DNA of 64,000 bases from Pseudanabaena mucicola str. Chao 1806 (GTDB lineage: Bacteria; Cyanobacteriota; Cyanobacteriia; Pseudanabaenales; Pseudanabaenaceae). The DNA is taken from NCBI RefSeq assembly GCF_030323025.1, contig NZ_CP097329.1:837001-901000 (forward strand), read 5' to 3'. The number at the start of each line of letters is the position of its first letter. The stretch's first letter is position 1. A model generated the notes under the pieces. That model ran no database searches. It worked only from the letters and a program-made list of their open reading frames with translations, and was not told where the DNA came from. Positions 50,003-57,632 of the stretch are shown piece after piece. The position numbers were made by a program, and so were the translations under genes.

Positions 50003-52561
50003 CTAGTTATCTAACAATACTGAATCCTTGGACAAAGCTATTTGTAATTTACAGAATCCTTCAATATGAATACATACCTCTTGGAGTTGATGCTCTGCCC
50101 ACACCTGTCCATTGCTCAATGGAGTATCGAACCCATTGGAAAATACATGGACAAGAGGATCGCCAGCATCAGGTAAAACTAGTACCCAATCGCGATCGCT
50201 ATAAAAAATCTTTACACCATCTATCAGTTCCATCCTTTCGCGCCCATAGGACTCAACTAAATGGCGCATGAGTGTACCTTTGATACTCCAAGGGCAGCGC
50301 ACTGTATGCTGACGGAAATGACAACGGGGGAGATGGGTGCGTACCTGCGACAGTGATCGCTTTTGCAGCGTAATCCATTCCATGATTTTAGCAATGCTAA
50401 ACATGGCATCAAAGCCAGGATGCAACTGCGGGAAAATAAAACCCATGTCAGCTGAACCACCGAGTACTACATCCTCGATACCATGACAGTTTGCCATTAA
50501 AGCCGTGGGATTTGCCTTGGTGCGGATCACTTTACCCCCATGTTTTTCCGCGATTAGCTCTACCATCCCTGAAGCAGAAACTGGCACAACCACTGTCCCC
50601 CCATTTTTAGACATGAGAGCCATTTCTACCATTAGCCCCGTCAATAATTCATCGCGAATTGGTTTACCCAATTCATCGATCAAAATAAATTTTTCACCAT
50701 TAGCAAATACCTGTACACCAAAGTTAGCTTTGACCGCTTTTACCACATCGGTTAACTGCGTCAACATTTTTTCGCGATCAACTGGCGCAGGGGCAATTTC
50801 ATTAAGGCTAGCGTTTAACACCACAACATCAGTACTAAATTTGCCGAGAATTCTGGGTAAAACTGCGCCTGAAACTGCGTAGACATAATCAATGACAATT
50901 TTTTTGCAATCACTATAGCGAATTGCTTCAACATCAAGGTTTTTGGCAAAGCCACTATTGTAATAGTCCAAAACACGGGTGGGGTAGCTGATCTCCCCAA
51001 TTTCCTCAATGCGCGAACGGCGAAAATCCTCTTTAAAGAATGTTCCTTCTATTTTCTTTTCCACTGCTTTGTTGATATTGATACCATTGGCATCGAGAAA
51101 CTCAATCATTACGCAATCATTGCGATCGGGGTGGACGCGCACATGGATACCTCCAACTACACCCAGACTAGGCGCAATAAATCGTGAGATGGGAATTGCG
51201 GTGGCTTCTAAATTCTCGACATTGATTCCCACTGACATTAACCCCGATATTAGTGATCGCGTCAGCATTCGGCAAATCGTGCGCTGATCTCGCGAAACCA
51301 TCACATGAGAATTAGGTCGCAAAGTTGCACCGTAGGCGGCTCCTAGTTTTACCGCAAATTCGGGCGTAATATCGACATTGGCTAACCCCGATACACTATG
51401 TTGACCAAATAAATTGCGTGAAGCCATTGCCCCCCAGATCAGATTCGTGGTTAGGGTTGCACCTGCCTCCACATGCTTACTAGGCCAAATGCGAACATTA
51501 GGAAATACTCGCGCCTCTTCACCAATGACTGAATTAGAGCCAACCACTGCTCCCTCCATCACATGCACCCGCCGACTGATGCGGGAATTGCGAGAGATGG
51601 TGCAAGCCCAGAGATGACATTCCTCGCTGATCATTGCGCTATTGCCAATAATCGGGCGCTGCAAATCGCAATCAGAACCGATGGTGACGCGATCGCCAAT
51701 GATTGTACCTGCGGAAATCTTCGTGCGATCACCGATTGAGCAATTACTACCAATCAACACAGGTGGCTCAATTTGTACCGTGGGCGAAATCACCGTATGC
51801 TTACCAATCCATAGTCCTGTGCGTAGTTGCACATAATCAAATTCCAGATGAACACGACCCCTAATCGCATCATACTGGGCTTGTCGATAAGCCTCTAGGG
51901 AACCAATATCACACCAGTAGCCACTGGCAATGTAGCCAAACATTGGTACTCCCTTAGCCAATAACATCGGAAAGAGATCATTAGAAAAATCACTCGGTTC
52001 GTTAGATGGCAAAAAGCTTAAGACTTCAGGTTCGAGAATGTAAATACCTGTATTGACCGTATCGGAAAAAATTTCGCTGGTAGATGGCTTTTCTAAAAAA
52101 CGTTGAATGCGATCATCTTCATCGGTAATAACCACACCAAAGGCAAGGGGATCGCTTACCCGTCGCAAAATCAAGGTTGCTTGCGATTTTTTGGCTCGAT
52201 GAAACTTGATTGCTGCAGTCAAATCGAAATCAGTAATACTATCGCCACTAATCACAATAAATGTACTATCAAGCAGGCTTTCCACATTTTTGACGCAGCC
52301 TGCGGTTCCCAAGGGTTGATCCTCTTCAACCACATACATCATATTTACGCCAAAATCTGAGCCATCACCAAAATGTTCACGGATGACATCGGGTAGATAA
52401 TGAAGGGTGGCAATTACTTCACGGATACCATGACGCTTCAATAAGTTGAGAATATGCTCAGTAATAGGACGATTGAGTACCGAAACCATTGGTTTTGGCA
52501 AATCACAAGTAAGAGGACGTAACCGAGTTCCTGATCCGCCTGCCATTAATACAGCTCGCAT
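50003..52561 (-). CDS. Nucleotidyltransferase / left-handed beta-helix / phosphoglucomutase-like fusion (ManC-PGM type)
   Basis: 852 residues from ATG 52561, with a strong GGAGG site eight bases upstream. Residues 1-235 are a sugar-1-phosphate nucleotidyltransferase (MRAVLMAGGSGTRLRPLTCD, LGTAGCVKNVE, VISGDSITDFD, FLEKP). Residues 250-370 are hexapeptide repeats (VLIGSNCSIGDRTKISAGTI). Residues 375-852 resemble phosphohexomutase domains. The usual catalytic phosphoserine motif TASHNP is replaced by GGIHVRVHPDRNDC, without serine, so the mutase half is probably not catalytic or is altered. The product is likely an NDP-sugar such as GDP-mannose for cell-surface glycans. It is convergent with the tRNA region. 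Confidence 0.85.
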   Translation of the reverse strand: MRAVLMAGGSGTRLRPLTCDLPKPMVSVLNRPITEHILNLLKRHGIREVIATLHYLPDVIREHFGDGSDFGVNMMYVVEEDQPLGTAGCVKNVESLLDSTFIVISGDSITDFDLTAAIKFHRAKKSQATLILRRVSDPLAFGVVITDEDDRIQRFLEKPSTSEIFSDTVNTGIYILEPEVLSFLPSNEPSDFSNDLFPMLLAKGVPMFGYIASGYWCDIGSLEAYRQAQYDAIRGRVHLEFDYVQLRTGLWIGKHTVISPTVQIEPPVLIGSNCSIGDRTKISAGTIIGDRVTIGSDCDLQRPIIGNSAMISEECHLWACTISRNSRISRRVHVMEGAVVGSNSVIGEEARVFPNVRIWPSKHVEAGATLTTNLIWGAMASRNLFGQHSVSGLANVDITPEFAVKLGAAYGATLRPNSHVMVSRDQRTICRMLTRSLISGLMSVGINVENLEATAIPISRFIAPSLGVVGGIHVRVHPDRNDCVMIEFLDANGININKAVEKKIEGTFFKEDFRRSRIEEIGEISYPTRVLDYYNSGFAKNLDVEAIRYSDCKKIVIDYVYAVSGAVLPRILGKFSTDVVVLNASLNEIAPAPVDREKMLTQLTDVVKAVKANFGVQVFANGEKFILIDELGKPIRDELLTGLMVEMALMSKNGGTVVVPVSASGMVELIAEKHGGKVIRTKANPTALMANCHGIEDVVLGGSADMGFIFPQLHPGFDAMFSIAKIMEWITLQKRSLSQVRTHLPRCHFRQHTVRCPWSIKGTLMRHLVESYGRERMELIDGVKIFYSDRDWVLVLPDAGDPLVHVFSNGFDTPLSNGQVWAEHQLQEVCIHIEGFCKLQIALSKDSVLLDN

Positions 52562-52627
52562 AGATCCTCCGAATGACAATACGTAATAGGATTAGGCTCT
52601 AGTATCGTTTAAATTTGCGATAAAGCA

Positions 52628-53356
52628 ATGAAAATAAACCTTAATCCTGTAGCTGATCCTCGCACAAAAATTATTGTGGCGCTAGATTTTCCATCGGTGC
52701 GCGAAGCGATCAAGTTATGCGATCGCCTACCTCAAGTTAGCTTCTGGAAAGTCGGTCTAGAGCTGTTTATCGCTGATGGTAATACGATTTTACGGGAACT
52801 AAAAGCGCGAAATAAAAAAATATTTCTCGATTTAAAGCTCCACGATATCCCTAATACTGTCGCCTCAGCTACTCGTGTTGCGACAAAATATGGTGCTGAT
52901 TTCCTCACAATTCATGCATCTGGGGGTAGGGCGATGATGCAAGCCGCGCAAGCTGAGGTAGCGGGATCGTCAACGCAACTGTTGGCAGTGTCGCTATTAA
53001 CCAGTATTTCGGCTGAAGCTCTAAAATCTGATTTACAAGTTCCCATCGAAGTCTCAGACTATGTTTCTAAATTGGTATTACTAGCCCAAGCAAGCGGACT
53101 GAGTGGCGCAGTTTGTTCTCCACATGAGGTGGCAAATTTGCGATCGCTCCTCAAGTCAAGGGGAGTCGATGAATTTTGTTTTGTGACCCCTGGGGTACGC
53201 CCCGCAGGTTCAGCAGTTGGCGATCAAAGTAGAGTAATGACACCAAAAGAAGCGATCGCCGCAGGGGCAAATTATTTAGTAATTGGCAGACCAATTAACG
53301 CTGCATCTGATCCCGTTTTAGCTTGGGAACAAATCTGTCAAGATTGTGTCTATTGA
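52628..53356 (+). CDS. pyrF: Orotidine 5'-phosphate decarboxylase
   Basis: 242 residues. PyrF decarboxylates OMP to UMP, the last step of pyrimidine synthesis. Landmarks are KIIVALDFPSVREAIKLCD, FWKVGLELF, the catalytic Lys-Asp block IFLDLKLHDIPNTV, FLTIHASGGRAMM, the phosphate-binding VTPGVRPAGSAVGDQ and the end GANYLVIGRPINAA. This is the shorter bacterial type I form. The gene is divergent from the ManC-PGM fusion, with 66 bases between the starts, so both promoters overlap there. Length and active-site residues are normal. Confidence 0.96.
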   Translation: MKINLNPVADPRTKIIVALDFPSVREAIKLCDRLPQVSFWKVGLELFIADGNTILRELKARNKKIFLDLKLHDIPNTVASATRVATKYGADFLTIHASGGRAMMQAAQAEVAGSSTQLLAVSLLTSISAEALKSDLQVPIEVSDYVSKLVLLAQASGLSGAVCSPHEVANLRSLLKSRGVDEFCFVTPGVRPAGSAVGDQSRVMTPKEAIAAGANYLVIGRPINAASDPVLAWEQICQDCVY

Positions 53357-53536
53357 TTGCCGATGTATAAATAATTACAAATAATATTTATCTAGAGCAA
53401 AATGCTAACCACTATGGTTATGAATTACCCTTTGTTGGGGAATATTAGAAAAAGGTCAAGTTAAATTGCTTAGGGATATGTTTCTCGGATGCATATCTTA
53501 ATTACAAGATTCAATCTAGAACAAACCAAATAAATC

Positions 53537-53974
53537 ATGAAAAAACTAAATTCATTAATTCTTACGACTTGTGTACTAATTGGGTTTGCTTTTGCTTGGA
53601 AACAATTGCCAGCGATCGCTGAATCTTGGAGTAATGCTGATACTAAGGGGCTTGTGAAATCTAAGGGGGATCTTGCACCAGAAAAGTTATTACAAAAGTT
53701 AAATCTATCCGAGGAGCAAAAGAAAAAAATTGCGAGAATTTTTGGAGAGACTAATTCAAAGATCTTCCAAATTCTCAATCCTGAGCAACGTAAGAAATTA
53801 GAAGCTGGCATCAAATCAAAGCAAAATGTTGAGGCTATTATTAGTTCTCTAAATCTATCTGCTGAACAAAAGCAAAGGATTGGGGGCATAGTTACTGAGC
53901 GACGCAATCAGATCCTTGCGATTTTGACTCCTGAACAGAAGAAAAAACTGGCAGATCTCGTTAACAATAAATAG
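53537..53974 (+). CDS. Spy/CpxP-like periplasmic protein
   Basis: 145 residues. A signal peptide (MKKLNSLILTTCVLIGFAFA WKQLPAIAES) precedes a helical mature part with two related units: KLNLSEEQKKKIARIF...ILNPEQRKKLEAG and SLNLSAEQKQRIGGIV...ILTPEQKKKLADL. The LxPEQ/LTxxQ repeat marks the Spy/CpxP family of small ATP-independent periplasmic chaperones and metal or envelope-stress sensors. The second unit ends the protein. No CpxAR-type genes are next to it. A hairpin follows. Confidence 0.82.
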   Translation: MKKLNSLILTTCVLIGFAFAWKQLPAIAESWSNADTKGLVKSKGDLAPEKLLQKLNLSEEQKKKIARIFGETNSKIFQILNPEQRKKLEAGIKSKQNVEAIISSLNLSAEQKQRIGGIVTERRNQILAILTPEQKKKLADLVNNK

Positions 53975-54020
53975 AGGAAAGCAAGGAAAGTCTTGCTTTG
54001 TAAAGCTTTCCCTGCTTTAT
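53975..54020 (+). terminator. Nested hairpins after the Spy-like gene
   Basis: The outer stem AGGAAAGC/GCTTTCCCT encloses GCAAGGAAAGTCTTGC, followed by GCTTTATTGTGTT. It separates this gene from convergent def and may serve both. Confidence 0.6.
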
Positions 54021-54035
54021 TGTGTTAGATAAACT

Positions 54036-54587
54036 TTACTTGCTGATCTTGTGATATTCCGCTTCGGTAACTAGATCTAAATTTGTTTCCACACGATCCA
54101 AAAAGACTTTACCTTCAAGATGATCATACTCATGCTGAAAGATACGGGCTACAAAATCAGTGAGCTTAGTAACTTGGCGATCACCTTGACGATCTAAATA
54201 TTCCAACTCTATTTCTCGATAACGAGGGACAAGCCCACGAATCATCGGCACGGACAGGCAACCTTCCCATCCTTTATCTATTTCTAAAGAATAGGAAATA
54301 ATTTTAGGATTAATCATGGCAGTTGGTTCCATTTGAGGCGCACTGGGATAGCGCTGATTGGGATGAGATGCAATGATGATCAATTGCAGTGATCGCCCAA
54401 CTTGCGGAGCTGCTAAACCCACTCCTTTACTCTCTTTGAGCGTGAATAGCATCTCATCAATTAATTGCTGAATTTCACGATCATGGACATTTGCGATCGG
54501 TTGAGCAATTTCCCGTAGTGCTGGATTGCCAAGTTGGTAAATTGTCAACTTTTTGGTAAATATTTTGTCAAGTGATGGAATTAACAT
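54036..54587 (-). CDS. def: Peptide deformylase
   Basis: 183 residues. All three motifs are present: GVGLAAPQVG, EGCLSVP (metal Cys) and QHEYDHLEG (metal His pair and catalytic Glu). The enzyme removes the formyl group from nascent N-terminal Met, with Fe(II) or another divalent metal. The N-terminal LTIYQLGNPALREIAQPI is typical. The cyanobacterial genome may carry a second copy elsewhere. It is co-directional with a small gene 36 bases upstream and may share a transcript with it. Confidence 0.96.
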   Translation of the reverse strand: MLIPSLDKIFTKKLTIYQLGNPALREIAQPIANVHDREIQQLIDEMLFTLKESKGVGLAAPQVGRSLQLIIIASHPNQRYPSAPQMEPTAMINPKIISYSLEIDKGWEGCLSVPMIRGLVPRYREIELEYLDRQGDRQVTKLTDFVARIFQHEYDHLEGKVFLDRVETNLDLVTEAEYHKISK

Positions 54588-54622
54588 ATGCTTGTCTGGA
54601 CTTGTTGTGGCTAATTTAGAAG

Positions 54623-54850
54623 TTAAGTTTTAGGATTAGCTTCATAGGCTAAAATATCGATCAAAGCATCAGCTTCAGCAACGGCTAGACGTGCTTTTTG
54701 ATACTCATCCTCAAACTTTGCATTGGCGGCGGTATATCCTTGCATAATCAAAATTGCAAAATATTCGCGCTTGGTTAGCCCTTCAACCAAACTATCCGCA
54801 TCACGGTTATAACTTACAGGAAATGCGCTATCAGTACGTCTAGTCGCCAT
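54623..54850 (-). CDS. Small hypothetical protein
   Basis: 75 residues from ATG 54850, preceded by AGGAAAACAATAT; a longer frame to 54907 has no ribosome site and includes an odd hydrophobic start. The sequence is MATRRTDSAFPVSYNRDADS then LVEGLTKREYFAILIMQGYT and helical KFEDEYQKARLAVAEADALI. The LTKREYFA-(I/A)xxMQG pattern resembles small proteins encoded by cyanobacteria and phages that follow recombination or coat genes, but no function can be given. It lies just upstream of def on the same strand. Confidence 0.65.
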   Translation of the reverse strand: MATRRTDSAFPVSYNRDADSLVEGLTKREYFAILIMQGYTAANAKFEDEYQKARLAVAEADALIDILAYEANPKT

Positions 54851-54930
54851 ATATTGTTTTCCTAACAAAATATCAAGGCATATTTTAGCACCAAGACAGC
54901 CGAGCAAAGTAATTATGGAAGTGCAGTAAA

Positions 54931-54977
54931 ATAAGGAATTGATTTTGGTGGCTAAGCTGTCAAAATCGATTCCTTAT
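54931..54977. terminator. Hairpin before the DUF5691 gene
   Basis: Arms ATAAGGAATTGATTTTG and CAAAATCGATTCCTTAT with a 13-base loop. It lies between the divergent genes and ends 28 bases before the ATG at 55006, so it could influence expression of that gene. One mismatch in the arms. Confidence 0.55.
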
Positions 54978-55005
54978 CTTTATTCAGTTGCGGTTTAATA
55001 CCTAT

Positions 55006-56625
55006 ATGAGTGAGTCGTCAATCTTACAAACTATCACCGCAACCGCCCTGATCGGAACCCAGAGGCAAGCATTTACAGCCATTAGCACCAATGGGAATCT
55101 GGGGCAGCTACTAGCGAATGTTGATACTAGCAATCAAGAATCTGCATTGCTAAGTACTGTTGCGATCGTCACGATGTATCAACAAGCAGGACAATTACCA
55201 ATCACCAATCACCAATTACCAATTACCCAACCCTGCGAATTAGAGGATCTACCCCATTGTAGCAATCAGACTAGTTACTATCTTTCTTTAATGCTCAGTG
55301 GTGTACATCAGCAATTATTGCCAGAACTACTGGATCGATTAGCCAATCTTGGACTCAGAGTTCATGAAACTAGCTTACCGAGCTTGCTGGATCTAGGCAA
55401 AAGGCAAGCGGATCTGCGTGAGTCGATCTCTAAGGGATTGGGTAAGCGTGGACAATGGTTGGCGGTGCAAAATCCTGAATGGAATTATGTGGCGACTGAG
55501 GATGAATCGGTATGGGAGACAGGTAGTAATGCGGCGAGGTTAATGTGGCTGACAAAATTACGTCTTCAAGAACCAAATCAAGCAAGGCAATTGCTAGAGT
55601 CCACATGGAAGCAGGAAAGTGCTAGCGATCGCGCGGCTTTTTTGAAAGTTCTTGGAAATGGATTAAGTATGGCGGATGAGCCTTTTTTGGAAGCATTGCT
55701 TGATGATCGCAGTAAAGAAGTGCGGCGCGTTACTGTGGATTTACTGACTTGTCTGCCTGAGTCGAGATTTTGTCAAAGAGCAATCACCAGAGTTCAGGAT
55801 TTAGTCAAATTACAACGTGAAGGGAATCAGTCATATTTTTTGATTGATTTGCCTGAAACGCATACACCTGAGATGCTGAGAGATGGAATTGAGCCAAAAA
55901 GTAGTGATGTTCAAATAGGCGATCGCGCTTCGTGGTTATTGAAGATACTGGCATCAACACCGTTATCTTTTTGGTCTCAGCATTTCACCATGTCAATAGA
56001 GGATTTAGTGAAGGTGGCTAATCATTCAAATAACGATCACTTAATCCTCCAAGGATGGATTGCTGCGGCTCAGTTGACAGGGAATTTAGTTTGGTTGCAA
56101 GCTCTCGTCGAGTCTAGCGAACCAGAATTAGTTAATCGCATTGCTGGACAGCCTTTAGCCGATAGTCTCATCTCTCATCTTATTTTAGATGCTCCACAAC
56201 AAGCTGCAACAATTCATTTGCTCAGAAATTCTGATTTAGCTTTTAGCAATCTTTTTATGTCGATTCTTTTTAGGAATAAAAAGATCTGGGATGAACAAGT
56301 AAGTGCGATCATTCTTGAAGTAATTATTTCTACTCTAGATCGATTTATTACAACTACTCGATTAATAAGTAATTATTGGGTTATCAGTGAATTTATTCGT
56401 GACGTGGGAAAATATATATTTCCATCATTAATTCCTGTGGCTAAGGAGCAAGCGATTGCTGTTAGTCAAAGGTTACAGAACCTTACTCTCGATTCTGAAA
56501 ATAAAAGTGAATATAGGGAATTAGAGTATATGAAAACAACATTACATAAATCCATCAAGCAATTTGTCGATTTATTGCAAATCAGACTGGAAATGTTGGA
56601 TTCAATCGTCCCTGCAACCATTTAA
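55006..56625 (+). CDS. DUF5691 family protein
   Basis: 539 residues from ATG 55006; the TTG at 54988 is less likely. It fits DUF5691 proteins, long helical-repeat proteins often encoded with MoxR ATPase, vWA and SWIM zinc-finger genes. Landmarks are ITATALIGTQRQAF near the start, LPSLLDLGKRQADLRESISK, LGKRGQWLAVQNPEWNYV, LLESTWKQESASDRAAFLKV and LEALLDDRSKEVRRVTVDLL. None of the usual partners is adjacent. Residues 64-75 (QLPITNHQLPIT) are encoded by heptanucleotide repeats and look like an insertion. The function is unknown. It overlaps in part the long open frame of the next gene, whose real start is later. Confidence 0.8.
   Translation: MSESSILQTITATALIGTQRQAFTAISTNGNLGQLLANVDTSNQESALLSTVAIVTMYQQAGQLPITNHQLPITQPCELEDLPHCSNQTSYYLSLMLSGVHQQLLPELLDRLANLGLRVHETSLPSLLDLGKRQADLRESISKGLGKRGQWLAVQNPEWNYVATEDESVWETGSNAARLMWLTKLRLQEPNQARQLLESTWKQESASDRAAFLKVLGNGLSMADEPFLEALLDDRSKEVRRVTVDLLTCLPESRFCQRAITRVQDLVKLQREGNQSYFLIDLPETHTPEMLRDGIEPKSSDVQIGDRASWLLKILASTPLSFWSQHFTMSIEDLVKVANHSNNDHLILQGWIAAAQLTGNLVWLQALVESSEPELVNRIAGQPLADSLISHLILDAPQQAATIHLLRNSDLAFSNLFMSILFRNKKIWDEQVSAIILEVIISTLDRFITTTRLISNYWVISEFIRDVGKYIFPSLIPVAKEQAIAVSQRLQNLTLDSENKSEYRELEYMKTTLHKSIKQFVDLLQIRLEMLDSIVPATI
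55194..55228. repeat. Heptanucleotide repeat inside the DUF5691 gene
   Basis: Five units: ATTACCA, ATCACCA, ATCACCA, ATTACCA, ATTACCC. Same CCAAT-type STRR family as in gcvP. It encodes the LPITNHQLPIT stretch. Confidence 0.9.
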
Positions 56626-56698
56626 GCGTTGTCTAGATCCCCGACAAATAGGGATTCGCGTTAAGATCAAAAACAGCTACCAGAGAATCAAACCGCCA

Positions 56699-57478
56699 AT
56701 GTCCTCCCGATCAGCCCCCTTTTTACGTATTTATACTTACTGGCAAAAGTTTCTACCTTGGCTCGAATCCTGCGCGATCGCAGCTTGGGGAATCACCCTA
56801 ACTAAACTCTGGCTCTTTGAACAGCTATATCTCTTAATCCACCCTAACTACATTCCACTTACAGTGATCGCAGGATTAGGGCTACTTTTTGTCGGTGGGG
56901 CAGAGGCTTGGCGAGTTGCTAAACGTCGGCGTAGCTATACCAGCAACCAGCAACACGTTAATCTCATCAAGCCATCCTTGAGTAGCAGTTTGCTTTTAAT
57001 AGTGGCAGTTATTGCCCTATTCATCAATCCTCGCCCCTTTACTAGCGAAAAGGCGATTCATCGTGGCGTAATTGAAAATATTGCCGATGCTCGGACTATT
57101 CCAAAATCATTTCGTGCAAGTAACCGTCCTGAAGAACGCACACTTGTGGAATGGGTACGCACGATTAGTGCCTATCCTGAACCTGATGCTTACAAGGGTC
57201 AGAAAGTTAAAATTTCGGGTTTTGTTGTGCATTCTCCCGATCAGCCTGATAATATGATTTTGCTGACGAGATTCGTGATTACTTGTTGCGCTGCTGATGT
57301 TTATCCTGTAAGTTTACCTGTCAAGATTGCTGAAAGTCGTTCCAGTTATCCACCTGATCGCTGGTTGCAAATAGAAGGTCAAGTGGACGTAGAGACTACT
57401 AATGGTAAGCGCCAAGTTGTAATTGTGGCAAGGAATATTACAGCGATCGCTGAACCCAAGAATCCATATGATTACTAA
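56699..57478 (+). CDS. TIGR03943-type membrane protein (YcgQ-like)
   Basis: 259 residues from ATG 56699; the open frame extends upstream but only overlaps the DUF5691 gene. Hydrophobic segments lie near residues 20-40 (ESCAIAAWGITLTKLWLFEQ), 45-68 (YIPLTVIAGLGLLFVGGAEA) and 95-112 (LLLIVAVIALFI). The remainder is a soluble domain with YPEPDAYKGQKVKISGFVVH, ITCCAADVYPVSLPVKI and DRWLQIEGQVDVET, the conserved OB-like part with a CCAAD motif. Relatives pair with a DUF318 permease and are thought to act in metal or two-subunit transport; no permease lies next to this one. The stop TAA is supplied by the MITE at 57476. Confidence 0.82.
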   Translation: MSSRSAPFLRIYTYWQKFLPWLESCAIAAWGITLTKLWLFEQLYLLIHPNYIPLTVIAGLGLLFVGGAEAWRVAKRRRSYTSNQQHVNLIKPSLSSSLLLIVAVIALFINPRPFTSEKAIHRGVIENIADARTIPKSFRASNRPEERTLVEWVRTISAYPEPDAYKGQKVKISGFVVHSPDQPDNMILLTRFVITCCAADVYPVSLPVKIAESRSSYPPDRWLQIEGQVDVETTNGKRQVVIVARNITAIAEPKNPYDY

Positions 57479-57580
57479 GTAGCTCAACTTAATTAAAACC
57501 CAAACCGAGAGTTTTGTTCCGCCCGCATAGCGGGCGGAACAAAACTCTCGGTTTTTAGTTTACTTATGTCTAGCTACTTA
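57476..57580 (+). repeat. 105-bp palindromic MITE-like element, copy 5
   Basis: TAAGTAGCT to AGCTACTTA with a nearly perfect core ACCGAGAGTTTTGTTCCGCC / complement. The first three bases form the stop codon of the preceding gene. It can fold into a long hairpin and may also end that gene's transcript. Confidence 0.92.
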
Positions 57581-57632
57581 AATAATTACTAAACAAGAGA
57601 AGTAGAATAAAATACCACTTCTCTTGTTATCC

